A stretch of DNA of 64,000 bases from Flavisphingomonas formosensis (GTDB lineage: Bacteria; Pseudomonadota; Alphaproteobacteria; Sphingomonadales; Sphingomonadaceae), in contig NZ_WRPK01000011.1 of assembly GCF_009755815.1 (NCBI RefSeq), forward strand, positions 62,001 through 126,000. Reading direction: 5' to 3'. A program made the position numbers and the translations under genes. Positions within the stretch are counted from its first letter, which is position 1; the number at the start of each line of letters is the position of its first letter. Under the pieces are notes generated by a model. That model ran no database searches, was not told the DNA's origin, and saw nothing but the letters and a program-made list of their open reading frames with translations. Positions 33,660 through 43,667 of this stretch are shown piece by piece.

Positions 33660-36008
33660 TCAGGCCGTGCGCAGCGTGGTTTGCTGCAGCGGCTCCAGCG
33701 GCGCCGCGACGTAGGAGCGTGCGATCTGGTCGCGTGGCGGCTGGCCGTAGAGCGTCGTGCGATGCTCCGGCACGCGGCCGATGGAGCGGATCACCGCATC
33801 CATTTTCTGCGGTTCCCATTCCTGGCCATGCTCCGCACCGGCAGCGCGCGAGATGCTCTCGTTCATCAGCGTGCCGCCGAGATCGTTGACACCGGCAGCC
33901 AGCGCCGCCTTCACCCCTTCCTCGCCCATCTTCACCCAGGAGACCTGGATGTTGGAGATGACGGGATGGAAGGCCAGGCGGCCGACGGCATGCATCAGGA
34001 TCGCCTCGCGGAAGGTCGGCCCCGGACGGGCGCGGCCCTTGAGGTAGATCGGCGCCTCCTCGGCGACGAAGGGCAGGGGCACGAATTCGGTGATGCCGCC
34101 GGTGCGTTTCTGCAGCGCGCGGATGCGCAGCAGGTGGCGCGCCCAATGCTCCGGCCGCTCGACATGGCCGTACATTACGGTCGAGGTGGTCCTGAGGCCC
34201 ACTTCGTGCGCTGCCGACAGCACCTCCAGCCACTGCGCGGTATTCAGCTTGTCCGGGCAGAGGATGTCGCGGATCTCGTCGTCGAGAATCTCCGCCGCGG
34301 TGCCGGGCAGGCTGGCAAGGCCGGCATCCCGCAGCATGGCGAGATAATCGGGAATCGGCATGCCGAGGGTGCCCGCGCCCTGCCGCACCTCCAGCGGCGA
34401 GAAGGCGTGGACGTGGATGCCGGGCGCGCCGCGCTTCGCCGCCTGGAGCAGCGCGAGATAGGTTTCGCCGGTGTAGCGGGGATGGATGCCGCCCTGCATG
34501 CACACTTCGGTGGCGCCGCGCTCCCATGCCTCCGCCGTGCGGCGGGCGACCTCGTCATAATCGATGTCGTACGCAGGGCCGCGCAACTGGGCGGCGCGCC
34601 GGCCCTTGGAGAAGGCGCAGAAACCGCAGCGATGCACGCAGATATTGGTGTAGTTGATGTTGCGGTTGACGACGTAGCGCACCGTTTCGCCCGATACCTC
34701 GACGCGCAGCCGGTTCGCCGCTTCGCACACCGCCTCGAAATCGGGGCCGCGGGCATTGAACAGCGTCACCACCTCGGCCTCGTTCAACGCCTGGCCATCG
34801 CTGGCCTTGGCGATGGCATCCGCGACGGCCGGGTTGCGCGGCGCACCGCCGGTGCCGATCGCTGGCGGCGGCGTCGAGCCCCCCACCCGCCAGCGATCGT
34901 CGCGGGCGAGGCCGCTGGCATCGATCGCATGGAGGATCGAGCGGTGCAGCGCCTTGTCCTGCCAGCGGTCGAGACCGAGATGCGAGGGATAGGCGGCCAG
35001 CCGTTCGACCAGCGTCTTGCCATGCGCCGCGGTCTCGCGTGCCAGCCGGGCGATGGCAGGCCAGGGCGCCTCGGGATTCACATGATCGGGCGTCACCGGC
35101 GAGACGCCACCCCAATCGTTGATGCCGGCCTCGATCAGCTGGCCGAATCCCTCGCCCGACAGATTGGGCGGCGCCTGGATGTTCATCTCTGCACCCAGGA
35201 TCAGCCGAGCGGCGGCGATCGTCCAGAGGAGCTCGTCGCGATCCGGCTCGTCCGCATCGGCCATGCGCGTATCCGGCTTGGCCCGGAAATTCTGAATGAT
35301 GACTTCCTGGATATGGCCGTGCGCGGCGTGCAGGTCGCGCAGCGCGAACAGCGCGTCGATCCGCTCGTCGCGGGTCTCGCCGATGCCGATCAATATGCCG
35401 CTGGTGAAGGGCACGGCCAGCTCGCCGGCGAGCCGGATCGTCTCCAGCCGTACCGCCGGATGCTTGTCCGGCGAGCCGTAATGCGGGCCGCCCTTGTCCG
35501 ACAGCCGCTCGGCCGTCGTTTCCAGCATGATGCCCTGCGATATGGTGACGGTACGCAGCGCGGCGATCTCGTCCGCGGTCATCACCCCCGGATTGGCGTG
35601 CGGCAACAGCCCGGTTTCCTCGGCCACCAGCCGGCACATCGCGACGAGATAGTCGATCGTCGTGGCATAGCCGAGCTCGGCCAGTTCCTCGCGCGCAGCG
35701 CGGAAACGCAGCTCCGGCTTATCGCCGAGCGTGAACAGCGCCTCGCGGCAGCCGGCGGCAGCGCCGGCCCGCGCGATCTCCAGCACCTCGTCTGGGCTCA
35801 GATAGCTGCGCTCTCCCTTCCGCGGCGGCCGCGTGAAGGTGCAATAGCTGCACACGTCGCGGCAGAGGCGGGTGAGCGGGATGAAGACCTTGCGCGAATA
35901 GCTGACGAACGCGCCATGGCCGCGATCGCGCAACGCGCGCGCCTCGGCCATCAGCGCCGGCAGCGGTGATTGCGCAATATGGGCCCGGAGCGCGGCGTCT
36001 CTTTCCAC
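33660..36008 (-). CDS. fbiC: 7,8-didemethyl-8-hydroxy-5-deazariboflavin (Fo) synthase, CofG-CofH fusion
   Basis: A 782-residue fusion of two radical SAM enzymes. The CofG half has RLCRDVCSYCTF with Cys49, Cys53 and Cys56; the CofH half (from about residue 400) has YTNICVHRCGFCAF. Each gives one CxxxCxxC site for a 4Fe-4S cluster and S-adenosylmethionine. Together they join tyrosine and 5-amino-6-ribitylaminouracil to form Fo, the deazaflavin core of F420. The fusion form is normal in actinobacteria; archaea use separate CofG and CofH. It follows the LLM gene by 8 bp and is divergent from cofE-cofD-cofC. Fo synthase is the best marker of true F420 synthesis. Confidence 0.95.
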   Translation of the reverse strand: MERDAALRAHIAQSPLPALMAEARALRDRGHGAFVSYSRKVFIPLTRLCRDVCSYCTFTRPPRKGERSYLSPDEVLEIARAGAAAGCREALFTLGDKPELRFRAAREELAELGYATTIDYLVAMCRLVAEETGLLPHANPGVMTADEIAALRTVTISQGIMLETTAERLSDKGGPHYGSPDKHPAVRLETIRLAGELAVPFTSGILIGIGETRDERIDALFALRDLHAAHGHIQEVIIQNFRAKPDTRMADADEPDRDELLWTIAAARLILGAEMNIQAPPNLSGEGFGQLIEAGINDWGGVSPVTPDHVNPEAPWPAIARLARETAAHGKTLVERLAAYPSHLGLDRWQDKALHRSILHAIDASGLARDDRWRVGGSTPPPAIGTGGAPRNPAVADAIAKASDGQALNEAEVVTLFNARGPDFEAVCEAANRLRVEVSGETVRYVVNRNINYTNICVHRCGFCAFSKGRRAAQLRGPAYDIDYDEVARRTAEAWERGATEVCMQGGIHPRYTGETYLALLQAAKRGAPGIHVHAFSPLEVRQGAGTLGMPIPDYLAMLRDAGLASLPGTAAEILDDEIRDILCPDKLNTAQWLEVLSAAHEVGLRTTSTVMYGHVERPEHWARHLLRIRALQKRTGGITEFVPLPFVAEEAPIYLKGRARPGPTFREAILMHAVGRLAFHPVISNIQVSWVKMGEEGVKAALAAGVNDLGGTLMNESISRAAGAEHGQEWEPQKMDAVIRSIGRVPEHRTTLYGQPPRDQIARSYVAAPLEPLQQTTLRTA

Positions 36009-36016
36009 TCTGTCTC

Positions 36017-36901
36017 TCAGATCTTCGCGATAATGGTGTCTGCGAAGCGCTTCAGCACGTCGATCTTCTCATTGAGGGGCTGCGTGTCCTCTTCCACCGC
36101 ATACATGTTGCGGAAGGTCATGATCAGATCGGTCACGCCGAGGTCCTGATAGCGTTTCACGGTATCGACCGTAGCATCGCCCATGTCCGTCGCGAAGAGG
36201 CGGAATGGCGCATTCTCGGTGCCCGCTTCCTTTCGTGCGGCAGCCAGCTTCGGGATGTAGGGTTCCAGCGCGTCCACGCCACCGCCGGCATAGACCCATC
36301 CGTCATTGCGCGCCGCGCGCTTAAGCGCTGCATCGGAGTGGCCGCCGATCAGGATCGGGATCGGTTTGGTCGGCACCGGATTGATCTTTACGGGGCGCAG
36401 TTTGTAGAATTCGCCTTCGAAGCCGAAATAGCCGCCATTGGTGAGCCCGCGCACGATGGCGATGCATTCGTCGAAGCGCTTGCCGCGCTTTTCATAAGGC
36501 ACGCCCATCACCTCGAAATCCTCGGGCCACACGCTGAGACCGACGCCGAAATTGAAGCGGTTGTTGGTGAGCGCGGCGACCGAGGCGGCGAGCTTGGCCG
36601 AGTAGAGCGGTGGACGCACCGGGAGCTTGACCACATTTGTGGTGAATTCCAGCTTCTGCGTCGCGGCGCCGAGCGCGGCGGCCAGGATGAAGCTTTCGAT
36701 GAACGGCTTGTTCTCCAGGAAACTGCGGCCGCCGTCAGAGGTGTAGCTATATTGCGTGTCGGATTCCTGGGGGTAGATGAGGCTGTCCGGAATCGCGAAG
36801 CCGGCATAGCCGTTCGCCTCCGCGGCCTGCGCCAGCGGAATATAGTTGCCTATCGCGGTCATCGATTCGCCGTGGTGGAACCGCATCCGTCTCTCCCTCA
36901 A
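36017..36901 (-). CDS. LLM class F420-dependent oxidoreductase (second copy)
   Basis: A 294-residue luciferase-like TIM-barrel protein: AAEANGYAGFAIPDSLIYPQES, RFNFGVGLSVWPEDFEVMG, RFDECIAIVRGLTNGGYFGFEGEFY. The last residues (DVLKRFADTIIAKI) resemble the C-terminus of the other LLM protein (SRFADAVIAKRGG), so the two are paralogues. It lies 8 bp before cofGH in one operon, a direct link between cofactor synthesis and a user enzyme. A perfect GC-rich hairpin (36916-36936) precedes its start. The substrate is unknown. Confidence 0.83.
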   Translation of the reverse strand: MRERRMRFHHGESMTAIGNYIPLAQAAEANGYAGFAIPDSLIYPQESDTQYSYTSDGGRSFLENKPFIESFILAAALGAATQKLEFTTNVVKLPVRPPLYSAKLAASVAALTNNRFNFGVGLSVWPEDFEVMGVPYEKRGKRFDECIAIVRGLTNGGYFGFEGEFYKLRPVKINPVPTKPIPILIGGHSDAALKRAARNDGWVYAGGGVDALEPYIPKLAAARKEAGTENAPFRLFATDMGDATVDTVKRYQDLGVTDLIMTFRNMYAVEEDTQPLNEKIDVLKRFADTIIAKI

Positions 36902-36915
36902 TCATGTGTGTCGGA

Positions 36916-36936
36916 GCGGCCGGCAGGGCCGGCCGC
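36916..36936. repeat. GC-rich perfect inverted repeat in the LLM/cofE divergent region
   Basis: GCGGCCGGC-AGG-GCCGGCCGC forms a 9-3-9 hairpin 15 bp before the LLM-cofGH operon start and about 150 bp before cofE. It could be an operator or a 5' leader hairpin. No T-run follows it. Confidence 0.4.
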
Positions 36937-37088
36937 CGCTTCGCGGGCCCGGTTATCGCAGAATAGGGAGGCGCGACAGTCCCCATCCCCCAAAGTCACA
37001 AAAGCCGGCCAAACTTCGCATCGCGGGTTGACGGCCCTTCGCAACGGTCGGAAAGGGCGGCCCGGACACGCATCGAGAACCATCTTAC

Positions 37089-37844
37089 ATGATCCAGATC
37101 ATTCCCCTGGCCGGGATCGGCGAGATCGCACCGGGCGACGATCTGGCGGCGATTCTGGCGGACGCGCTGGCGCAGGCCGGCATCGCCCCTGATGCCAGCG
37201 ACATATTGGTGGTTACGCAGAAGATCGTGTCCAAGGCCGAGGGCCGCCATGTCGATCTCGCTACGGTGGTGCCGGGCGTCGAGGCGGTGGAGCTCGCGGC
37301 CAAGGTCAACAAGGATCCCCGCATCATCGAGCTGGTGCTGGCCGAAAGCCAGAATGTGGTGCGCGCCGTGCCGAATATCCTGATCACGCGCCATCGCTCG
37401 GGCCATGTCATGGCCAATGCCGGAATCGATCGTTCCAACCTGGGCGCCGGTGCGGACGAGCGGGTGTTGTTGCTCCCCGAGGATGCGGACGCGTCGGCCG
37501 AAGGGCTGCGTGCCACGCTCGCCCTGCGGTTCGGCACGGCACCGGCGGTCGTGATTTCGGACAGCTTCGGGCGACCCTGGCGCCACGGCGTGGTCAATGT
37601 CGCGATCGGGGTGGCCGGTCTGCCGGCGCTGATCGACCGGCGCGGCGAACTGGACCGCGACGGGCGCCGCCTGGAGGTGACGCAGGTCGCGCTGGGAGAC
37701 ATGGTCGCCTCCGCCGCGGGTCTCGCGACCGGCGAGGGTGCGGAAGGGGTACCTGCCGCGTTGGTGCGCGGGCTAGGCTGGGATGCGCCGGATGCGGCTG
37801 CTGCCGCGCTGGTCCGCCCGTTGGGCGAGGATCTGTTTCGGTGA
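37089..37844 (+). CDS. cofE: Coenzyme F420-0:L-glutamate ligase, single-domain CofE
   Basis: A 251-residue CofE-fold enzyme that adds glutamate residues to F420-0 with GTP. Typical segments are VVTQKIVSKAEG, ITRHRSGHVMANAGIDRSN and VVISDSFGRPWRHGVVNVAIG, which form the GTP and metal site. Actinobacterial FbiB carries an extra C-terminal FMN reductase domain of about 200 residues; this protein ends where CofE ends, as in archaea. It overlaps cofD by 4 bp and is divergent from the LLM-cofGH operon. The ribosome binding site is weak. Confidence 0.93.
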   Translation: MIQIIPLAGIGEIAPGDDLAAILADALAQAGIAPDASDILVVTQKIVSKAEGRHVDLATVVPGVEAVELAAKVNKDPRIIELVLAESQNVVRAVPNILITRHRSGHVMANAGIDRSNLGAGADERVLLLPEDADASAEGLRATLALRFGTAPAVVISDSFGRPWRHGVVNVAIGVAGLPALIDRRGELDRDGRRLEVTQVALGDMVASAAGLATGEGAEGVPAALVRGLGWDAPDAAAAALVRPLGEDLFR

Positions 37845-38764
37845 AGGTAACGGTGCTGACCGGCGGCGTCGGCGGCGCCAAGCTCGTCCTGGGCCTTGCC
37901 CACGCGCTGCCGCCGGCGGACGTCACCGCGATCGTCAACACCGGCGACGATTTCACCCATCTGGGGCTGCGCGTCTCGCCCGACATCGACACGCTGCTCT
38001 ATACCCTCTCGGGCAAGGCCAACACCGCGCAGGGCTGGGGCCGCGAGGGCGAGAGCTGGAGCTTCATGGACGCCGTCCGCTCATTGGCCGGTGAAGACTG
38101 GTTCGCGCTCGGCGACGGCGATCTGGCGTTGCACGTGCTGCGCACGGCGCGGCTCGCAGCGGGTGAACCACTTTCCACGATCGTCGGCGATTTCGCCCGG
38201 CGCTGGGGGATTGCGAGCACGGTGTTGCCGATGACCGACGATGCCGTGGCGACGATACTCGATACCGACGAAGGGGAGCTGGCTTTCCAGCGCTATTTCG
38301 TCGCGCGCCGTTGTGAGCCGCGGGTGAAAGCGATCCGCTTCGAGGGAGCGGATCGGGCACATCCGGCGCCCGGCGCGCTGTCCGCGATCGCAGGCGCCGA
38401 CGCGATCCTGATTGCGCCGTCCAATCCCTTCCTCAGCGTCGATCCGCTGCTGGCCGTGCCCGGCTTGCGACAGGCGCTGGCCGACGCACAAGCGCCGGTG
38501 GTCGCGATCTCGCCGCTCGTCGGCGGGCGGGCGGTCAAGGGGCCGACCGGCAAGCTGATGGTGGAGCTGGGCGTCGATCAGGGCGTGGCGGCGATAACGG
38601 CGCATTATCAGGGTGTGATCGACGGCATGCTGGTCGACGAGCGCGATGCGCCAGCCGATCTGGGCATCGCGTCGGCACGGACGGACACGCTGATGCTGGC
38701 GCTCGATGATCGCATCCGCGTCGCGCGCTCCGCCCTCGCTTTCGCCCGGTCGCTGCGCCGATGA
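37841..38764 (+). CDS. cofD: 2-phospho-L-lactate (or phosphoenolpyruvate) transferase CofD
   Basis: A 307-residue CofD-family enzyme. It begins VTVLTGGVGGAKLVLGLAHAL, the hallmark nucleotide-binding loop, and later has NTGDDFTHLGLRVSPDIDTLLYTL, RRCEPRVKAIRFEGA and the C-terminal ISPLVGGRAVKGPTGKLM. It moves the phospholactyl (or phosphoenolpyruvyl) group from its guanylyl-activated form to Fo, giving F420-0 or its dehydro form. The start is GTG at 37841, overlapping the cofE stop (GTGA); its own stop overlaps cofC. Gene order cofE-cofD-cofC is compact and probably forms one transcript. Confidence 0.93.
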   Translation: MKVTVLTGGVGGAKLVLGLAHALPPADVTAIVNTGDDFTHLGLRVSPDIDTLLYTLSGKANTAQGWGREGESWSFMDAVRSLAGEDWFALGDGDLALHVLRTARLAAGEPLSTIVGDFARRWGIASTVLPMTDDAVATILDTDEGELAFQRYFVARRCEPRVKAIRFEGADRAHPAPGALSAIAGADAILIAPSNPFLSVDPLLAVPGLRQALADAQAPVVAISPLVGGRAVKGPTGKLMVELGVDQGVAAITAHYQGVIDGMLVDERDAPADLGIASARTDTLMLALDDRIRVARSALAFARSLRR

Positions 38765-39369
38765 GCTGGACGGCCCTGTTGCCGTTCAAGCCGCCGGCCC
38801 AACGCAAGACCCGCCTGGCGGGCCTGCTCGATCCGGAGCAGCGCATCGCACTATCCGCAGTGATGTTCGACGGCGTGGTCGCTGCATTGGAGCGGAGCGA
38901 ATCGATCGGTGCCATCCATCTCATCGCGGCCGATCGGCCCGATGGCTGGACGGGCGGCTGGCATGCCGACCGGGGGCGCGGGCTCAATGCGGAGCTGGAG
39001 GCGGTTCGTGACACGATCGGCGGTCCGCTGCTCATCCTCCATGCTGATCTGCCCCTGCTTGGCAGCGAGGATGTCGGCGCATTGCTGGTGGCGGCGGAGC
39101 GCGCTGGCCGCGCCATCGCGCCCGACAGGCACGGCCGGGGCACCAATGCGGTGGCGTTGTACGACGATAGACCTTTCCTCTTCCAATTCGGCGTCGCCAG
39201 CTTTCCAGCGCATGTTGGACAGGGGCGGGCGGCGCGCGTCGATCGGATCGGCCTGGCGCTCGATATCGATTCGCCGGACGATCTGGCCGAAGCCGTGGCG
39301 GCCGGCTTCGCAATGCCGGGCCGGTCTGGCCGCTCAGGCCAGGCGGGCCGCCTTGGCGAAGCCGAGTGA
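38761..39369 (+). CDS. cofC: 2-phospho-L-lactate guanylyltransferase-like protein CofC
   Basis: A 202-residue nucleotidyltransferase of the CofC/FbiD family. The N-terminus LLPFKPPAQRKTRLAGLL matches the GTP-binding loop; ILHADLPLLGSEDV supplies the metal-binding Asp and PDRHGRGTNAV the nucleobase contact. It activates 2-phospholactate, phosphoenolpyruvate or 3-phosphoglycerate with GTP; which one cannot be told from sequence by eye. Its ATG overlaps the cofD stop. The last 36 bp overlap the end of the convergent SnoaL gene at 39334. Confidence 0.9.
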   Translation: MSWTALLPFKPPAQRKTRLAGLLDPEQRIALSAVMFDGVVAALERSESIGAIHLIAADRPDGWTGGWHADRGRGLNAELEAVRDTIGGPLLILHADLPLLGSEDVGALLVAAERAGRAIAPDRHGRGTNAVALYDDRPFLFQFGVASFPAHVGQGRAARVDRIGLALDIDSPDDLAEAVAAGFAMPGRSGRSGQAGRLGEAE

Positions 39370-39753
39370 ATCGAACATTTCCAGGAACTGCACGGCCTTG
39401 CCCTCGGCGAAGCGCCAGACGTCGACCTTCGGGCACTTCACCTCGTCACCGGTCGCGCGGTTGCGCCACTGGCAACGGCCGATCCAGACAACCGTATCGC
39501 CATCGCTCAGTACTTGCTCGGTCGGCATCTCGATCATCTCCCAATCCCGTGTGAGCAGATCGAGATACTCGCGCGCCTGATCGATACCTTTGCGATCGAG
39601 CGCCAGCGGATCGGGAATTTGATTTCCCAGCACGGACCGCATTTTGAAATGCGGCGCGAGCAGTTTCAGGAAGACATCGATCGATCCCGCCTTGCTCTCA
39701 TGCCACTGCGCATAGGCGTCGCGGATTTGCTCTAAGGGCGTCGGATCGGCCAT
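39334..39753 (-). CDS. SnoaL-like NTF2-fold protein
   Basis: A 139-residue protein with the NTF2-like pattern: IRDAYAQWHESKAGSIDVFLKLLAPHFKMRSV, IDQAREYLDLLTRDWEM and VVWIGRCQWRNRATG. No signal peptide. Related small proteins serve as isomerases or are of unknown function. It is transcribed towards cofC, and the two coding ends overlap by 36 bp, so their mRNAs share an antisense segment. A link to F420 metabolism is possible but rests on position only. Confidence 0.75.
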   Translation of the reverse strand: MADPTPLEQIRDAYAQWHESKAGSIDVFLKLLAPHFKMRSVLGNQIPDPLALDRKGIDQAREYLDLLTRDWEMIEMPTEQVLSDGDTVVWIGRCQWRNRATGDEVKCPKVDVWRFAEGKAVQFLEMFDSLGFAKAARLA

Positions 39754-39833
39754 GGCGATGCTCCGTCTGGAGATGCGTCATACTAGCATCGTGCCGGATC
39801 CGAATCGAGAACGGATATGGGGATCGGAATGGC

Positions 39834-40349
39834 TCAGCCGAGCGTCCAGCTGCCGATGACCTCGTGGCGGGTTTGGCCCACATGGCTGCGGATAAACAAG
39901 AGTTCGTCGGCGCGCCACCCGATCGGATCGATGGGTATGTCCAGCCTTGGACCATTGTACAGCAAGGTCAGATGAGGACAAAATCTCCACCATTTCGGAG
40001 TGAAAATTCCAGACATCGCTAACCGCGACGCTAATTTGGCTTGCATGTTCTGCAAGCCGAGAAGCGGCTCACTGGGCATGACCAAGGTCGAATGCGCGCC
40101 GCCTATCAAGCGATCGACCATAACCCGGCAGGTTGGCAGAGGAGAGCTGCTAAGCGCCTGTTTGGAACGCTCGAACAGGATATGCAGCGGTAGGCGCAAA
40201 TCGACCAGCAAAAGGGTTATGTGCAAGCGGTGCAGGGCGATTTTGGTCATTCCCGGGCTGGCCAGCGCATCACGCAAGTGGGATAATTCCCTAGCGGAAT
40301 CCGAAGGAGGTCGAAGGGCGAAGAAGAAGGTGTCGGGCGTTGCGTTCAT
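39834..40349 (-). CDS. 2H phosphoesterase / 2'-5' RNA ligase family protein
   Basis: A 171-residue protein with the two H-x-T motifs of the 2H superfamily: LHITLLL near residue 47 and PHLTLLY near residue 128. It starts FFFALRPPSDSARELSHLRDAL, as RNA 2'-5' ligase (ThpR/LigT) homologues do. Members act on 2'-5' or cyclic phosphodiester bonds in RNA. The ATG at 40349 is used because the upstream in-frame stretch to 40421 is hydrophobic and not conserved. Two alphaproteobacterial LexA-type boxes lie in its promoter region (40395 and 40430), implying control by the SOS response. Its local base composition is lower in GC than the neighbours. Confidence 0.82.
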   Translation of the reverse strand: MNATPDTFFFALRPPSDSARELSHLRDALASPGMTKIALHRLHITLLLVDLRLPLHILFERSKQALSSSPLPTCRVMVDRLIGGAHSTLVMPSEPLLGLQNMQAKLASRLAMSGIFTPKWWRFCPHLTLLYNGPRLDIPIDPIGWRADELLFIRSHVGQTRHEVIGSWTLG

Positions 40350-40394
40350 CTGTTCTCTCCCGAGAAAGAACGACTCAGGGACGATACAATTGTA

Positions 40395-40409
40395 GAACAA
40401 AAAAAGAAC
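40395..40409 (-). promoter_or_regulatory. LexA (SOS) box candidate, alphaproteobacterial type
   Basis: GAACAAAAAAAGAAC reads GTTC-N7-GTTC on the minus strand, the known direct-repeat SOS box of Alphaproteobacteria. It is 46 bp before the start of the 2H phosphoesterase gene, a normal promoter position. Confidence 0.7.
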
Positions 40410-40429
40410 AAGTAAAACCAATATGGTTC

Positions 40430-40444
40430 GTTCGCCGAATGTTC
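40430..40444 (+). promoter_or_regulatory. Second LexA (SOS) box candidate
   Basis: GTTC-GCCGAAT-GTTC matches the same GTTC-N7-GTTC rule, only 20 bp from the first box and in the opposite orientation, in the region between the 2H phosphoesterase and the winged-helix regulator at 40620. Two exact matches so close together are unlikely by chance. Confidence 0.6.
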
Positions 40445-40619
40445 GAAAGCATGGCCGTGATATTAACTTGCATCAATGTGTTCGTCGCATCATCGTTGAT
40501 AACGCGATCCGGGAATGGCCCGACGCAAAGGACAGGATATGGGGCAGGAGCGGCGGGCGCGCCGATCAGTGACGGCATTTCATGGATGAAAGCATCCGCG
40601 GTGCCTGACGAAGGCGCTT

Positions 40620-41087
40620 ATGACGGATAACGTGCGTCCCAGCGCAGAGTCGGCGCAGGAGAAGTTCGGCTTGGATCCTGCGGAAGGCCGGGAAAGGAAG
40701 CTTGCACGCGTCGAGGCCGCAGTGCGGATCGTACGCATGCGGGACCTGCGCGATCGCATGCTCGGGCAGACGGTGAATTTCGCAGACCCGGCATGGGATC
40801 TGCTGCTGGACCTGTATGTAGCCGAACTGCGCGGGCCACGGCTTTCGGTGAGCGATGCCTGCGTTGGCGCGCGGGTGCCGGCTACCACGGCGCTGCGCTG
40901 GCTGGATCATCTCTACAAGGCGCGAGCGATCGAGCGTATTCCCGATCCGCGCGACAAACGGCGGGTGATCCTTCAGCTCACCCCGACACAACTCGGTCAG
41001 CTCAACGCTTTCTTCGATGCGCTGATCACCTCCTCCTCTTCATCCGACAGCAACCCGAACCGCGCTTCCATCAGGCCCGAGGGATGA
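40620..41087 (+). CDS. MarR-like winged-helix DNA-binding protein
   Basis: A 155-residue protein with a MarR-type core: a helical N-terminus (DLLLDLYVAELRG), the DNA-binding segment LSVSDACVGARVPATTALRWLDHLYKARAIERI, and the wing DPRDKRRVILQLT. The tail is Ser-rich. It lacks the long dimerisation helices of a full MarR protein, and its target is unknown. The 200-bp upstream region is AT-rich at the far end and shared with the SOS-box promoter of the divergent 2H phosphoesterase gene. Sphingomonad genomes carry several such short regulators. Confidence 0.75.
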   Translation: MTDNVRPSAESAQEKFGLDPAEGRERKLARVEAAVRIVRMRDLRDRMLGQTVNFADPAWDLLLDLYVAELRGPRLSVSDACVGARVPATTALRWLDHLYKARAIERIPDPRDKRRVILQLTPTQLGQLNAFFDALITSSSSSDSNPNRASIRPEG

Positions 41088-41377
41088 TGGAGATGCGCCG
41101 CGCTGTGACGTGAGCTTATCGCTCCGAAAGAGCTTTGGCTTGCAGCAGCAGGTGGCGGGTTCGACGGCCTCATCTGCGAGTGCGGGCACGGTACGCCGTC
41201 CCCTTTCCGAATTGATAGGCGGCGATCGTCCACGCTGTAACCGGTACGGCGATTTTTTTCCGGCGAACGTGCGCCGCACGCGGATGTTCTTGGAGATCGC
41301 GGACCGCAGGCCGCAAACGGCGTACGGTCCGGCATTTCCCGCGCAATCCCTGAATGTCGACGCATCCAGGGTGGGTG
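41088..41377. other. Gap without a recognisable gene
   Basis: Between the convergent winged-helix regulator and thiC. Short open frames exist on both strands, but none has a family match, a ribosome binding site or a convincing composition. A T7 tract at 41253-41259 follows only a weak hairpin. Confidence 0.4.
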
Positions 41378-43366
<1,989 letters not shown>

Positions 43367-43379
43367 AATGGTCGCATCT

Positions 43380-43660
43380 TAGAGGTGCGGGAAGCGCCGG
43401 TCCAGCCGCGATTACGCTGCTGCACGGCAGCAGAGCGCGAGTGTTTCGCCGGATTGCCGGGGCTGGCGTCATGCCTGTACAATGAACCGCTGCGGCCGGC
43501 ACGTGGAGCTCCATAACGAGCCCGCAGGAGAGTGATGCTCCGGGAAGACCGGAAACCGTGTCGGTCGCAGCGCCTCGCAAACCCCTGGATTTCAGCGCCT
43601 TCCTGCATCCTACGGCCTCAGCAGGCGGCCTTGGCGTGTCCAACTGATAACGCTTTATGC
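43380..43660. other. Unassigned non-coding stretch upstream of the thiC riboswitch
   Basis: About 280 bp without a supportable gene; the minus-strand open frame here runs through the riboswitch and is not credible. Some segments could pair (GCAGGAG...CTCCGGG; GACCGG...CCGTGTCGGTC), so a structured RNA is possible. I could not match it to a known class. The thiC promoter should lie in its left part. Confidence 0.3.
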
Positions 43661-43667
43661 AACCATG

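Noticed and set aside
43490-43640. Cobalamin riboswitch on the plus strand
   Set aside because: GGGAAG and CCGG segments occur, but the B12 box and the order of conserved parts are not met, and no coding gene follows.
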